Assembly (NCBI RefSeq): GCF_029784165.1
Contig: NC_073696.1
Span: forward strand, 25,178,358-25,242,357
Direction of reading: 5' to 3'
Length of the DNA stretch: 64,000 nt
Source: Wyeomyia smithii
Taxonomy: Eukaryota; Arthropoda; Insecta; Diptera; Culicidae
The position numbers and the translations under genes were made by a program. Every line of letters begins with the position of its first letter. The first letter of the stretch is position 1. Shown here in pieces: positions 19,950 to 32,170 of this stretch. Below the pieces are notes generated by a model. The model saw only the letters and a list, made by a program, of their open reading frames with translations, was not told the origin of the DNA and did no database searches.

Positions 19950-22900
19950 CCGTGCTTGTTTGTAGGTTTTACCTTTCCGTTTCAAGCTTACTGCTCTATT
20001 ACACTGAGCCTCTGTCCATCTTAACCATATCGTCTAATTACAATTCCCAGGAGAGCTTTCATACGTTACTCACACCGGTTTCATTATAAAAGGGACTTAT
20101 TCTTGTTAGTCAACAGAGGTACTGTACAATTCAGATTGAAGGAAGAGTACGGGGTGGGTCTGCTTCCTTACTTCCCCCGGAACTTTAAACTTGTGCTGGG
20201 CAGTGAAGAACAGTAGCCCTGGAAGCTGCCGCTTTGACGTAAGTCTCATCATACATGAGGAAACAATGACGAAAAGCTTACTCCAAAATAATGAAATCTA
20301 CGGACCATAATTTTATCTTCCAAACACTGAAGTGCAGAGTAAATTTGTACCATAATTCCCAAAAATTAAAATGCACTAAAGCTTTTCTCTAATTTTTTTA
20401 CGCGTCCCATGTATTCGAATTTCAGATTTGAAGTGTTTTGTAAAGGAAGATTGAAATTTACTAACGTTTCAGAATTTATACGGTTTTTATGTGAATTTTC
20501 CAGCAAACTTTTACATGCTACATACATTTTTGAAGTGGAACTTCGTCTTATGGCAACTTAGAGGTGCAAATTGATAGTCCGAAAATTTCTCGATGTTCAC
20601 GATGTTGTTGTTTATATCTAAACCAATCACTACCCTTCTTCTCCAGCACAGCATAACTATTTGGCTTTCTAAAACATTTGTTGCTGTCGTTTTGCTTGCT
20701 CGAGTGCACAACTTCACGCCCACTGGAAGTATAACTCTCGGTGGTCACGTATAGAAGCTTGCATGCACAAATTTAGTCTTCATAGTTTATCCGATCACTG
20801 TTGCGAGAGAATGATTTCTTGTGGATCAACCAGCAGCAACCAGAACTGTGACAAGTCACAGCGCAACAGGCGGCGATTTCGAATATATGTTTGTATGGAT
20901 TTTGGCGCAACACTCGCTATTTCGGTTGCATCCTTCCATAGTGAACGGACCGTATTTGTAGTTGGAGATCACCTCCCCCTAAAGCACTAGATTTTGGATC
21001 TCTCGTCTGTCTAGCTCGACAATTAAAATATAAACGCCTTTAGTGAGAATTTTAAGGACTTTTAGCACATCAAATTGATTAACCCTAAACAAGAGTATTT
21101 CCAAACTCATTGTAAGAAATATAATGACATAAGACGGACTGTCGTAGTTCTACGTTAACCTTCTTCACTGCGATCTTTGGTCTATATTAGTCACAACGCT
21201 TAATGAGTCACCATTAGGGTTGTTTAAAGAGTATGAAATCACTACACATTTCATGTTTCCGTTATGATTAATCCGAAACTCGTTTTCGAACCTGTAAACT
21301 GAAAGCCGCTGTTCAATTAATTGACATATAATTTGTCGACCTACAGTCATTAGATAACTTAAAAAAAAAATGTCAAAACATTAACTGAGTATAATGATTT
21401 TTTAAAAGCAAACAATTTCCAATTCTTGAGCAATACTCCAATAATAACAGTGCTCAGTGAAAGAATGGGAATTCCACGTAAATCCCAAACCAAACACCTC
21501 AGCAAACTTCTAAAGCGGACTAAACTTTATGGCTTCAAATGTCAACGCAGCAGGCTTGTTTAAAGTAATTAACAGTCTGTTTGCGGTTGCAACGCGCATT
21601 ACACTTCGCCACTTTCGCCGTCGTTGTCTCCGTCGTCATCATCCGACTGCGTAACAACGGCCAACTAATTGCCCTTCAGTTCCGTCAGTTTTGTCCCGAG
21701 AATAAAAGATCGCAAGTGCGCCAAACCGACAGACAACACACTTAATGGTTGGATCTGTCGCTGCGGGTTCGAGTATCCATTTACTGCTAACTGATGCAGA
21801 TAAGCACAGGTGTATTATCAATCAAACATTACACCCATCCGTCTGTCGGACCCTGGTGGCAGCGGCAACGGCATCCATCCATCGATATCGAATGTCAACC
21901 ATCAGCGATGCCACCGCAAAAATGTTTGTATTGTCAGCGAATGAAAACAACAACAACAACAGTAACAGCAACAGCAGCAGGCTGCTCTAAATACGTGTCG
22001 TGATGTTTCCCATGCCTACTACTGCCTAACAATGCGAGCGGTTCCGGAAATTGCAGCCCTTCGTCAATTGTCGGTAATGAAGCATTCTAATTATCAGAAT
22101 AAATAATGAAAACCACCGGACAGTTGAAAAATGGTAGTTGGTTCTCGCGTCAGTTTATCCTTTCATATCCCGTGTTCGAAGCTAATACCGAGAGTGACCA
22201 GTGGCAAAATTTGCCCTAAAACCCATTAGGGAGAATGGGTAACCTCAGCTTCCTGCCCACATTCCGCACAAACACACGCTCACAAAAAAATACCGACAGC
22301 AGTCCTCAGCTGGAAGTCCGCACCCGAACCCGGTAGTTATTTACATGAGTGTGGCGATGATGAGTGGGGGGAGGGGGTCATCATAACGCAAACCCAATTA
22401 TCTGACTCGCAGTTTGCCACCAGCCAGCGCCGGTTTGTAGAGGCGAAAAATATACATTTGCAACAAGCCAGGGGAGGGAACCGAGAAGTGAAATGAAATC
22501 TGACATAATACACATCACACACGTACCGTTTAATAATGGCAACATGCACATTCCGTAAGCTGTTTATGTTCTTGCGGTTTTCCGAGTGATAAACGCTTGC
22601 GGTCAGCGGACGAGTTGCCGCCGCTCGCATCGGAGTTAACAGAGACCGTGTTGCAGGCAGCAGAAAGCTGCTCAAAGGCGGCATTCGGTTCCTCTAAGCA
22701 TGCTGAAAAGTCCGAAAACAGTTGCCATCCGAGCAGGCACGGGAAGGTTTTCCCGTACAAATGTAGAGCGTAAGGTATAGGAGACAGACGCTTGGCACAG
22801 GTACGGATTCGTGTACAGCTGGTTGGGATCAGAATGATAACAACGGTTCTTGGCGCGGGTGGAACTTATAGTGCATTCCGGTGTCGAACAATGTTCGCGA

Positions 22901-22985
22901 AAAATTATTCGAAAACTATCCAACAAGCATTAAATGTGTTGTTTCACGGCACCAGAGGATTTGTCTCAATATATACGCCAATGTA
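19950..22985. other. Single-copy-looking non-coding DNA
   Basis: No repeats shared with the rest of the window and no recognisable gene. Short frames on both strands are fewer than 120 codons and lack domain motifs. CAACAACAACAAC/CAGCAGCAG triplets occur near 21948-21982. The balanced composition around 21560-22750 could reflect an intron or intergenic regulatory DNA of a nearby gene, but the sequence alone does not show it. Confidence 0.4.
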
Positions 22986-22989
22986 TTTC

Positions 22990-23225
22990 TAAGCCTCACA
23001 ACTGCTTTTAAATAGAAAATCTAATTTATGCATGCATTTGAAAAGCAAAACTTTTCTGCCGGGGGCTGGAATTTTGACGTAAGCGCCAAATTTCGAATTT
23101 AGTTTTTTTACGTACAGCCAAGTTTTTTTACGCTGGGGATAAATACCTCTAGAAAACCGCATTATTTCGAAAATCCGCAAAAAACGCATTAATTGAAAAA
23201 CACACCACCATGAAAGGCTTTAGAA
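22990..23225. repeat. Decayed 'TTTTTTTACGC' repeat fragment
   Basis: TTTTTTTACGTACAG, TTTTTTTACGCTGGGGATAA, AACCGCATTATTTCG and AATCCGCAAAAAACGCATT resemble the ACGCGGATTCCGGAATTTACGCG unit found intact at 36765-36890. It looks like an older relative of that element. Confidence 0.45.
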
Positions 23226-26200
23226 AAAAACCGAGACGCCCTACGTCGTATTTAAAATTTGATTTTTACATTTAAAAAAAAATCCCGAATTGAACAAAAT
23301 ATGGTAGAATATTATTTACTTCAAATCCGTTCAATACTCCAAAACTTTTCAATACAATATTCGGTTGCTTTTTCAAGCTGAATACAAAATAAAATTGCGA
23401 AACTTCAGCAACCAGAACCCACCGAAAAGAACTCGAACCACTTTTCGAGCTGAAGAGGCAACACTTGGCTGCGGGAGAAGCAGATTAGCCGAATTAATTC
23501 GACTACTGGTTCTGAGCGATGGGGTTGAATCGGTAAAAAATGGGCCACGACAGATAAATTAGTGCCGCGACTACTCTTCAACTTACTCCTGCTGCTAGTG
23601 TGGAATGAGGACTGTAAATTGATTGTAATCGCAAATCTTCTTACACTTTGAAATGCTTTCATTTTTCTTCCCTCCTTCCTAGGTGCCGGTCACTGTCGGT
23701 TCCGGGGGATGAAATCTGGCCGTCTTTCGATAAATTAGCTCCGTTGGTGGAAAACAAATGAATTTGCTCGTACGGTAAATCTCCGAAGGGTCGACAAGGG
23801 GCGCCGCTGCTTCGATGGCAAATTAGACGCGATCGGGAAAGTCAAGAACCTTTAATCATCATCGTAGGAACGGCGTGTGCCGTCTTTTTCCTCTTTCTCG
23901 TCTTCCTTCAGCAAGTACGTAATCAAATGTTTTTGTCTTAGGTTTGCAAAGATTTGGAAACATTCACGGTGGACGGGGATGCTGGAAGGGAGTGGATCGG
24001 AGTTTCGATTAGAACAGAGCCGGGGTTGAAGGGGAGAAGTTTAAAAATCAATTTCGAATACGAGACCAGTGCCCGTGCCGTGTTTGGGTTGCGGGAGGTA
24101 TGAGCATATTTTCCAGCTAAAACAAACTAAAACACAAACATTCCACCATCCCTCCTGCGATTGGGTGAGTTTCGGGTCTTATCTCGCATCTTACGCGGCA
24201 ACCGACGAGACGAACCAAAGACGGGCGAAAGTTAAAGATTTAATTTATGTTTGCTTTTAAATATTTAATCCGAATCATTGATTTTCTGATTCAAATTGGG
24301 AAGGATGCGTGTTTAGCCGAGGGTTTCCCGTAGTTTTCTCGACGCCCCCTGGTTTCCGGATTGCTTTTAATTTTGATTGATATTGTTGGAATTAAATTAA
24401 AAGGATGCTAACAGTCATTTGTTTCTACGGAAACATCTTTCATCGTCATCGGGAGGATGACGGAGGAAGTGCCGAAGTCGGATAAATTCGTTAAACGTTC
24501 CTCAAACATCTCCGGAAAGACACTTCAAAAATGAATCCATAAACACTTATCAAAACGGAACAATTAGAAATTTTTAACCATTTCCGAGCACCGTAAACTG
24601 GGATGCGTACCGACAGACAGATGATCGTAGCAGGCCATCAGCACAGCAGATAGCAAAGGCAAAGAGTTGTGTATCCATTTCCGTTAGACAGCAAACAGCC
24701 TGCGGTCAGATAAAAGTTTACTTTTCCGCACAGCACCGCAGCAGGCTGCTGCGATCCTGGAGGATGGATGGGATTACTGCTCAACAAGGGGAAACAGGGG
24801 TCTGCAGTGCACTGTGAACGGCACTTCTTATTCTTACTTCTAATATTCACTTGGCACTTTTCGTGTTGCCTCAAGCGACTATCCGCACGGAAAAACGCAA
24901 CACAGGCAAAGCCGAAGAAGGTGGATCCAAGCAGGCAGGAAGGCAGTCAGCCTACTGCTGCTGCTGCCAAGCGCCTGGGTTTAGCGAAGAGGAACGCATT
25001 GATGCGAGGAGTATTTCTTGTTAATATAAGTTTTGAATTCTAACATAAATAAACAGGATTTAGCAACCGGCGTTAACCCCTTCGAAAAATGTTATTTATT
25101 ATTTTCACGCTTCATGAGCTAATTGAATTATTGAAATTTGTGCCGCCGGGCAGTGCTTTTCCGGCTTCAGCTCCGGTCGATGGGATTCTGCTAAGAAGTG
25201 TGTATCATTTCGGATGAAGTTTAGGTAGTTTTGTGTTACCTATTGCCTTTTTCCTCTCTCTCCATCTATCTTTACCTTTTCTCTCTTGACAAACTGGCTG
25301 CATCTACGGTGAAGTATCGGAAAAAAGTGCGGTAACAAAACAACCAGCTGAAATGCACCGGTTATTTTGTTCGATAGTATTGTTTAGCTATTGTATCTTT
25401 GTTCATAAGAGGATTATATTTTTCAAGTTTTGTTTGCGCTGATGGGAACTTATTTTATGTTTCAGAATTGTTGCATAATCATTGATTTGAATCCTTCGTG
25501 ATGATAGGGGAAGATGCAAGGTTTCATGTAATTTCATGTATTTAATTAACAATCGTTGTCGTTATTTTCGAGTCAAAGTTAGAGAAATACTAAGAATTTC
25601 AAAAACTCCACTACCTAAAACTTCAAAAATTTTAAGTCTTTTCACTGTTATTGTTGAAATTCCTATTTGTTTTTAAATCTCAGAAATAATAGTGATCCAA
25701 AACTGAACAAAATCCAACAATAATATATCCTACCGATAACATTATTAATAACACTTCAAAAAATGTTGTCAGTTCCGAAATATAATTTGAAAACTACTAA
25801 ATTTTATTCCAAGTTCCTGCAACCATAAAAATCTGAAAACTTACCACAATTGTCATATCACGTTAATATAAACGATGACGAAACTATAAGTTCAAAAATT
25901 ACTGAACTATTGAAAAATTCTTCATTTTACAAACTTTCGAAAAACTCTTAAGAAAATATATTTTGGAAATTCTTAAATTTTCTATCACGTTTTTCTTCCA
26001 AATAGAATAAAAGAAATACAAAAAACTGCAAGCTCTCAAAAGCTCTGAACAGTGATATTCGCGAGTCTCAACTTGAACCTCTGGATCGAGTGATTCTTTA
26101 AATACGAAAATTGCCAAGAACTAAAAGTATTCTCTGATGGCTTAGAGTCTCGATATTACTCAGTTCAGAAATGTTAAAAAGTCAAATTTAAAATTTCAAT

Positions 26201-26227
26201 CCTCAAAAATATGTCCAGCACTATTCA
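23226..26227. other. Unassigned non-coding DNA
   Basis: 23.2-25.3 kb is moderately balanced and single-copy-looking. 25.55-26.2 kb is AT-rich with loosely repeated AAAATTC/CTGAAA phrases resembling the degenerate tandem DNA. I found no exon structure or RNA gene. Confidence 0.4.
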
Positions 26228-26229
26228 TA

Positions 26230-27487
26230 AAGGGTAGAACGACCAAAAAGTTTTTTGCTTCAACGTAGCATTAATCCCATAATCGATTATTAAAAAAAAA
26301 ATGAAAACCCCTATTTTTGTTGGCGCATATTTGTAGAATGGTGTGCCTCCTTTGTTTCTGGCGCACGCTCTTTCAGATGTCAAAATGGCCTCCACGCAAG
26401 AAGAACGGTGTTTAAAAATTCTGCTCGCGAATCAAAAATTTCCGCGTTTGTCGCATAATCAGTTAGCGAAAACGCTCAAACGATTAGAGTGTTTGGGGAG
26501 AGGTTGACCACAACTCGAAAGCCTACAAGGAAAGGAAACCGCAACCGACGATCGAACAGATAACCTAAGCGGTGAAAAGAACATACATGAGGAATCCAAA
26601 CTTATCGATCCTGGATGAGGCAGAAAGAGTCGGAGTGCCCACACCACGGTATAAATAGTATTGTGGATAATATATTGGGCGGTTAATTAAAAACCGTGCA
26701 AGAAAAGAGCCTGGCTGTTAACGTACAAAAAGGTAGAGACCCCAAACCGCGATGACAAGCAAATCGGCCAAAACGAGGACACGGAAGTTGTCAACGACGG
26801 TGTTGACCAAATTCAATAGTATCGTTATGGATGACGAGACATACGTCAAAACCGACTTTACTCAGCTTCCCGAACAAAAATTCTACACGGCGACCGGAAA
26901 GGGAAAAGTGGCAGAAATATTTAAAATATTAAATTGTCGAAATTCCCAAAAAAATATTTTGTTTGGCAGATCCACACGAGTATATGTGTGGAAACAAGAA
27001 CAGCATTTTTGTTACAACCGGCACCATCAACCAGGAAGTTTACGTCAACAAGCTCCTCCAAAAACGACTCCTGCCATTCCTGCAGCAGCACATGGGTTAC
27101 GTGCTGTCTTGGCCCGAAATTAGTCTCATGCCACTGCGGCAAAAGACTCTGGATACCATCGGTCAACAACAAAAACAGCAACAAAAGCTCGAACAATACT
27201 GGGCCATCGTAAAGTGGAACTGACGAAAGACAAAAAAAAATCGGGAGCGAGCAGCAATTCAAGGCGAACTGGCGCTAAGATGGTTGGCAAACCGACTGTA
27301 CAAAATCTGATGCAACATGTGAAAAAGGAGGCCCAAGCATACAGTTTTTCACCGCAGACGTACTAACAATTTTTTTTACAATGTAATGTATAAACTTTGA
27401 AAAGAAAAATAACATGAATTTTTAATTTAAGAATAAACATACTCTAAACGTTATTTGGTCTTAGCACTTTCTGGTCGTTCCATCCTT
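26230..27487 (+). mobile_element. Tc1/mariner transposon with both TIRs, inactivated
   Basis: The left end AAGGGTAGAACGACCAAAAA and the right end, inward, AAGGATGGAACGACCAGAAA are inverted repeats of over 20 bp. TA dinucleotides flank both sides (26228-26229 and 27488-27489), the standard mariner target duplication. The 1258 bp length is typical for an element with a single transposase gene. Only remnants of that gene survive. Confidence 0.93.
26385..27370 (+). pseudogene. Mariner-type transposase, multiply frameshifted
   Basis: The start is MASTQEERCLKILLANQKFP, then an HNQLAK helix-turn-helix start (26385-26490). A frame change leads to RKPQ.TIEQ and RNPNLSI.DEAE.VGV (26520-26640), NRDDKQIGQNEDT-like linker, then the first catalytic region VMDDETYVK (26827-26850) with FTQLP and KGKVAEIFK. 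Another frame carries NSIFVTTGTINQEVYV and LLQKRLLPFLQQH (26990-27090). The second catalytic Asp in WPDL is replaced by WPE (about 27111-27119). The block before the last catalytic Glu is deleted, although LEQYWAIVK (27189-27215) remains. At least three frame breaks and an in-frame stop make it non-functional. The protein would cut and paste this element at TA sites. Confidence 0.9.
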
Positions 27488-27829
27488 TACTTCCGAGGAG
27501 GACTCTAAACATCTGATTTCTCAAGTTCGGGGTCATAAATGCTAGGAGAAACCTAAGACTCTCGAAAATCGGATTTGATGAAATCATAATTACTCACCTA
27601 AAACCAGAAATATTCCTATCAACGAACCCAAAGCCGCATTATTAACAGAAAGTATTTTTGTAATAATTATAATGTACTCCAAAAATCAAATTGAATTTTC
27701 AACACCCGCCATAAGTTTGAAATTGCTTCAATGTGTATTATAACACTCAGTATGAATATTGCAGCACTCCGAAAAGATTAACATCACCCAAAATGAGAAG
27801 ATTTATATAACTCTATCTCGTTATTCCGA
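27488..27829. other. Spacer
   Basis: AT-rich, non-coding, no recognisable element. It links the mariner copy to the tandem units at 27.83 kb. Confidence 0.4.
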
Positions 27830-28140
27830 CAACCTAGAGAGTTGTGGTCTTTGGCAACGTTGTTCAGCACGTTAAAGGCGTTTATTTTGATGCAACAAAT
27901 TGCGATCGCAACGCGGCGCCAGTGTGAGTATAGTTTTGGATATTTTAAAAAACATTAATCTCATGAAACCGTTTAGAAAGTTGCCGTTCTTAGTAAAGTT
28001 GTTTAGAAGGTGAGGGTTTTTCTTTGATGCAAATTTAGAATCGAAATTCGATCGCAACGCGGCGCTGGGCATAAAGATTTTGATCATAATTTATCTCGTG
28101 AATCCAACCAGTTAGGAAGCTGAAGACTTCAAGAACCTTG
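27830..28140. repeat. Two ~135 bp tandem units
   Basis: The phrases GCGATCGCAACGCGGCGCC / CGATCGCAACGCGGCGCT, TTT.TTTTGATGCAA and AAAGTTGTTTAGAA / AACGTTGTTCAG recur once at a spacing of about 135 bases. Non-coding. The AACAACTTTGCTGAA-type core links them loosely to the 19.5 and 31.5 kb repeats. Confidence 0.6.
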
Positions 28141-28784
28141 TTCGAAGAGTCATTCGGCCTTTTGTTTGTGGACATTTTTGTTGGGGATGTATTTTAATTA
28201 CGACCAGTACCCTTTGATCTTGTGGGGCATTGTTGCAATTTTTTGCTGTAAGTGTCGTTGGGGATCACGGGGATCAACACGCTTCTCACATCTTCAATGT
28301 GAGTTTCAATACGCACAGCCTAGCTGCAAGGAATCAGACGGGTCCCAGGTTGTGGATAGCGAATAGGTCTCCCGATATGAAGATTAGGTGTGAATATAAT
28401 GAATAAGCACACCCGAACAAGCAGCAGGAGTTAGTTAAGGCCGGCAGTTGCGTATTGAGCTCTACACAATCTCCCCTAACGACGCCTAAAAGGCGAGTCA
28501 ACGCCGTCATAAGCGTCTTAGCCCAAGAACCTGGTGCGCCTGTTCTCCAGGAGTAGCGGCCCTAACAGCGTCTGTACCTAAGGGGAGCGGCTGAAGTAAG
28601 AAATGCGGTGTCTCGTCAGCTACACCCAAGACGGCAGCCTCGTCACGAGACTAGCCATCGCCACCCTAGTAAGGTGAAACGGCAAAAAAAAATACTTTAC
28701 TACAAATATTCAAAAAGACAAAACGGATCGGAACAATCCGACGAATAGACGATAGACGACGAATAAAGGACACCGATTGGAAGC

Positions 28785-29290
28785 TCGGAACATGAAACTG
28801 TAAATCGCTGCACATCCCGGCTGGCGACAGGATTCTACTGGATCAGCTAGAACCCCGTCACTTTGGCATCGTAGCGCTGCAGGAACTTTGCCGGAAAGGA
28901 GATAATGTACGGAGAATGAATGGCCGCAGGCCCCAGTACTACCAGAGTGGCGGCATAACAAATGAGGGGAGCACCGTCTTTATTGTGTTGAGCAGGATGC
29001 AAAGTCGATCACGAGGCAGGTTATTAGCGACAGGAAACCTGTGAATTGAGAAATCAACGCCGGTTCTACAATTACTCCATAACCAATGTGCACTGCCCGC
29101 ATGAAGGCAGACCCGATTTTGAAAACGTAGCCTTCTACGCATAGCTAGAGGACGTCTACGACAGCTGCTCGAAGCGGGACATTGAGATCGTCATCGGAGA
29201 TATGAGCGCATAAATCGGAAGGAAAGACCGGTATAAATCGGCGTTCGGACGCGGAAGTCTGGAACAGAGGCGCCAAAGGGCTGAAACAAC
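28785..29290 (+). pseudogene. RTE-like endonuclease domain
   Basis: Peptides in order: KLGT-like start, GDRILLDQLEPRHFGIVALQ (28825-28885, containing the catalytic Glu), QYYQSGG, NVHCPHEGRPDFENVAFYA (about 29085-29140), VIGDMSA.IGR (about 29190-29220, equivalent to the GDxN motif). Stops interrupt at the codon after VN (about 29047), in FYA.LEDVYD (about 29142) and in MSA.IG (29212). The domain would nick target DNA to prime reverse transcription. Confidence 0.8.
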
Positions 29291-29400
29291 TGTTATGATG
29301 GGGAACGCGAGGCAGCGGTGACAGAGAAAAGCCGGAGGTAAATTACCTGAGGGTAAGAACGGAAGAGAACCTAGTCAAGTTCAGACGGGCAAGGAACGAC

Positions 29401-30370
29401 ATGACCACGATCCTGAGACGTAAAAAGCACCAGCAGGAGGATCGTGACCCTGAAGAGCTAGAAGAGCAATTCGCTGCTAATGATTCGCGAAACTTCTACG
29501 AAAAGATTAAACAATCCCGTAAAGACTATGTGCCGCGAGGCGCCTATTGCAAGGATGTGGAAAGTAATCTCATCACGAACGATAGAGAGGTGATCGACAG
29601 GCAGCACTTCGATGAACATCTGAATAGCGATGCAAGAAACAGAAGCGGAACTGGAACGGACCGGGGATTTCCAGCAGGAGATGAACGGGAATCAGCCTCC
29701 GACCTCCACGAAATTTAACGAAAGATTGGGAGGCTGAAAGCTGAGAGGCTGCCAAGACGTCCTACCGGGTGAGCTCTACAAACATGGTAAAGAAACACTT
29801 TAGAGCACTGCACAAAGTTATTTCCATTATCTGGGAAAAGGAAAAGCTGCCGGATGAGTGGATTGAGGGAGTCGTCTGCCCCGTCTACGTGAAGGGCGGC
29901 AAGCTAAAGTGCTGCAACTATCGTGACATTACGCTCATCAACGCTGCTTATGAAATACTCTCCCAAGTTCTATTCCAACGTCTAACACCTTGAACCAGAT
30001 GGGTTTCTAGAATGCCCACGCAACCCCGGACCAGATAAGTTCAATCAGACAGATTTTGCAAAAATGTCGTAAGTACAACGTGTCCACGCATCACATTTTC
30101 ATCGACTTTAAGGCAGCATTGATACAGTTGATCGAGAAGTGCTATTTCATGCACGAGAACGAGGATATGTGTGATGTGTTACGTGTGTGTTTCGGGGATA
30201 CTCTTCCTGTCATTCAGAGGATTGAGACAAGGTTTGTTTGCTTGTTTTCTTGTTTGCTTTTTAACATCGCCCTCGGAGGTGTTATACGTAGAGCTGGGGC
30301 ATAGACACGAGTGGTACGATCTTCACGGAGAGAGCTCAGCTTAAAGGCTTCGCTGATAACTTTGACATCA
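29401..30370 (+). pseudogene. RTE-like linker and reverse transcriptase
   Basis: 29401-29718 holds the connecting region (RRKKHQQEDRDPEELEEQFA, FYEKIKQSRKDY). The RT starts at about 29770 with ALHKVISIIWEKEKLPDEWI, EGVVCPVYVKGG, CCNYRDITLINAAYEILSQV (29860-29970). After a deletion comes QKCRKYNVSTHHIFIDFKAA (30056-30118, motif A with the catalytic Asp). Another deletion leads to LLFNIALGGVIRRAG (about 30255-30300) and LKGFADNFDIITRN-like sequence (about 30340-30370), where the FADD box is altered to FADN. Frame breaks are frequent. Non-functional. Confidence 0.8.
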
Positions 30371-30399
30371 TTACACGAAACTTTGCGACGATGGAGGAA

Positions 30400-31085
30400 A
30401 CCTACACAAGACTAAAAGCGGAAGCTAAGCGTATTGGACTGCTGATCGATACGTCAAAGGGAGACTCCAAGGACAACAATGTTAGCCTCCCACCTTGAAT
30501 CATCATTGACGATAGGCGATGAGCTTGAGGTGGTAGACGAGCTCGTGTACTTAGGGTCGCTGGTGACTGCTGACAACAACACCAGCAAGGAGATCCGGAG
30601 ACGCATTTAAGCGGGAAATCGTGCCGACTTTGCACATCGTAAAACGCTGAGATCGAATCGAGTGCGCCGCCGTACGAAGGCGGACCTCAGAGCTTCTGGA
30701 GTTTTCGAACGGAAGGTGCTGCGAACCATCTACGGTGAAGTACAGACTGCAGATGGAAAACGGCGTAGACGCATGAACTATGAGCTGCACGCGCTCCCAG
30801 GAGAGATCCCCATTTCACAGCTGGTTAAACTTAACAGATTGCGATGAGCTGAACACGTCGCAAGGATGCCGGACGACAACCCGGTTGAAACGATTCTTTT
30901 CAGTAACCCCTCCGACACCAGAAACAGAGGAGCACATCGTGCATGATGGCTTAATCAGATTGAAAGTGACCTACGAGTGATAAGGCGCCTGGGAGCATGG
31001 CGCCATACAGCCCAGAACTGAGTGAAATGGAGACAATTTCTTGTGTAGCACGAGCCACTCCAGCTCTAGTCTGCTAGGACAGTGT
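30400..31085 (+). pseudogene. RTE-like C-terminal domain and 3' end
   Basis: TYTRLKAEAKRIGL (30400-30440), VYLGSLVTADNNTSKEIRRR (30547-30606), RVRRRTKADLRASG (30660-30702), VFERKVLRTIYGEVQ (30700-30744), RRRMNYELHALPGE (30762-30805) and VKLNRLR (30823-30845) form the characteristic end of this family. The segment between RRRTK and LRA is missing. A frame-shifted tail reads HVARMPDDNPVETI and then SDLRVIRRLGAWRHTAQN (to about 31020). No tail repeat is obvious. Confidence 0.8.
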
Positions 31086-31479
31086 TTTTACAGTTACACT
31101 TATTGAGAAGTAAACTGCTACGTCCTGTGATTAATCTGTATTCAGCAATTCAAATTTCTATGAAGAAATTATGCAATTTAAATTATTTTGTTTCCAATTT
31201 CTTTTGAACAATTGGTTTTTAAACTTGTGTGATCGTGCTGAAGAAGTGCTTTCACGTGAGCAGGATACAATATGTAACAAATGACTCAAAGATTTTGAAA
31301 TCATGTGGATAGCAGCGTCAGCAAAACTTACAAAGGTAAAATATTTCTAAGAAATAAGAATCACATGATTAGTTTAGATCTGACTACGAAGAAGCGCTAA
31401 GAGGGAACTAAGGTCAAAATACATAGAATTGCGTTCTCACTAGCGTGACGTAATGGCAGAATTATGTACTAAACTATCT
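31086..31479. other. Spacer
   Basis: AT-rich non-coding sequence with no repeat partner that I can see in the window. Confidence 0.4.
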
Positions 31480-32170
31480 ACCAACCAGTAGCGCTTGATC
31501 CTCTGAACAACTTTGCTGAAGATCGCGGCATTCTAGGTGGTCGAAATCGTTAGATAAGCTAACGCCAAAACACGATTACGTGTACACTAGCGCCACAAAA
31601 CTGTTCACGAACAATGAACTATCTATGACTTTCTGAGAAGTCGGGATTGTGAGATAAGTAAAGTAAAAACACGACGAATTTCATGATAACGCCACGTAGC
31701 GGTAGAATTCCATACCATCCTGTTCACAACCCAGAAGCCCCTGACCTTCTGAACAAGTTGGCTGGAGACCGTAACTTCCTAGGTCGTCGAAAACACGCGA
31801 TCTATTCCAGGAATCTAATCTCAGGCACCATTCCAAAATACAAAATGGAGCGTAAGATGACTGAATATCATATGGCTATTTCCGGTATCGGAATGATGTT
31901 GAGAAACTGGGAATCAACTCTGTTTTGAAATCTACTTCCACAGCTTTTAAAGGTGTAATAATAAAATTTCCTGCATCAGGATGCCACTCAGAAGTCGAAA
32001 ATCGACCGCAGGTGGCTTTTTGAAATCCTAGATGGTGACTTCTGGTTACTAGAAATCGGCCAAAACAGGATGATGCTCAGAGACCGAAAATCCTGAAGAC
32101 ACAATCGACCGCGGATCCCAATTTAAAATCCCAGATAGTGACTTCCGGTACAGCTTAAACTGAGGCTACA
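31480..32170. repeat. Mixed dispersed repeat fragments
   Basis: 31480-31800 repeats the CTGAACAACTTTGCTGAAGA / CTAGCGCCAC family of 19.5 kb. 31840-32160 contains GATGGTGACTTCTGG, AGTGACTTCCGG, GATGATGCTCAGAGACCG phrases of the ~126 bp family at 51.2 kb. The 81-codon frame at 31683-31928 crosses these repeats and is not a gene. Confidence 0.6.

Larger units (their letters stand above)
28255..31085 (+). mobile_element. RTE-like non-LTR retrotransposon remnant
   Basis: A GC-richer block runs from about 28255 to 31085. It begins with an untranslated leader (28255-28780), then encodes endonuclease, reverse transcriptase and a C-terminal domain in the order of RTE-type elements (the family from which craniofacial development protein 2-like genes derive). 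It is about 2.8 kb against about 3.5 kb expected, so several blocks are missing. The clade assignment rests on recognisable peptides, not on a search; a related clade is possible. Confidence 0.8.
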
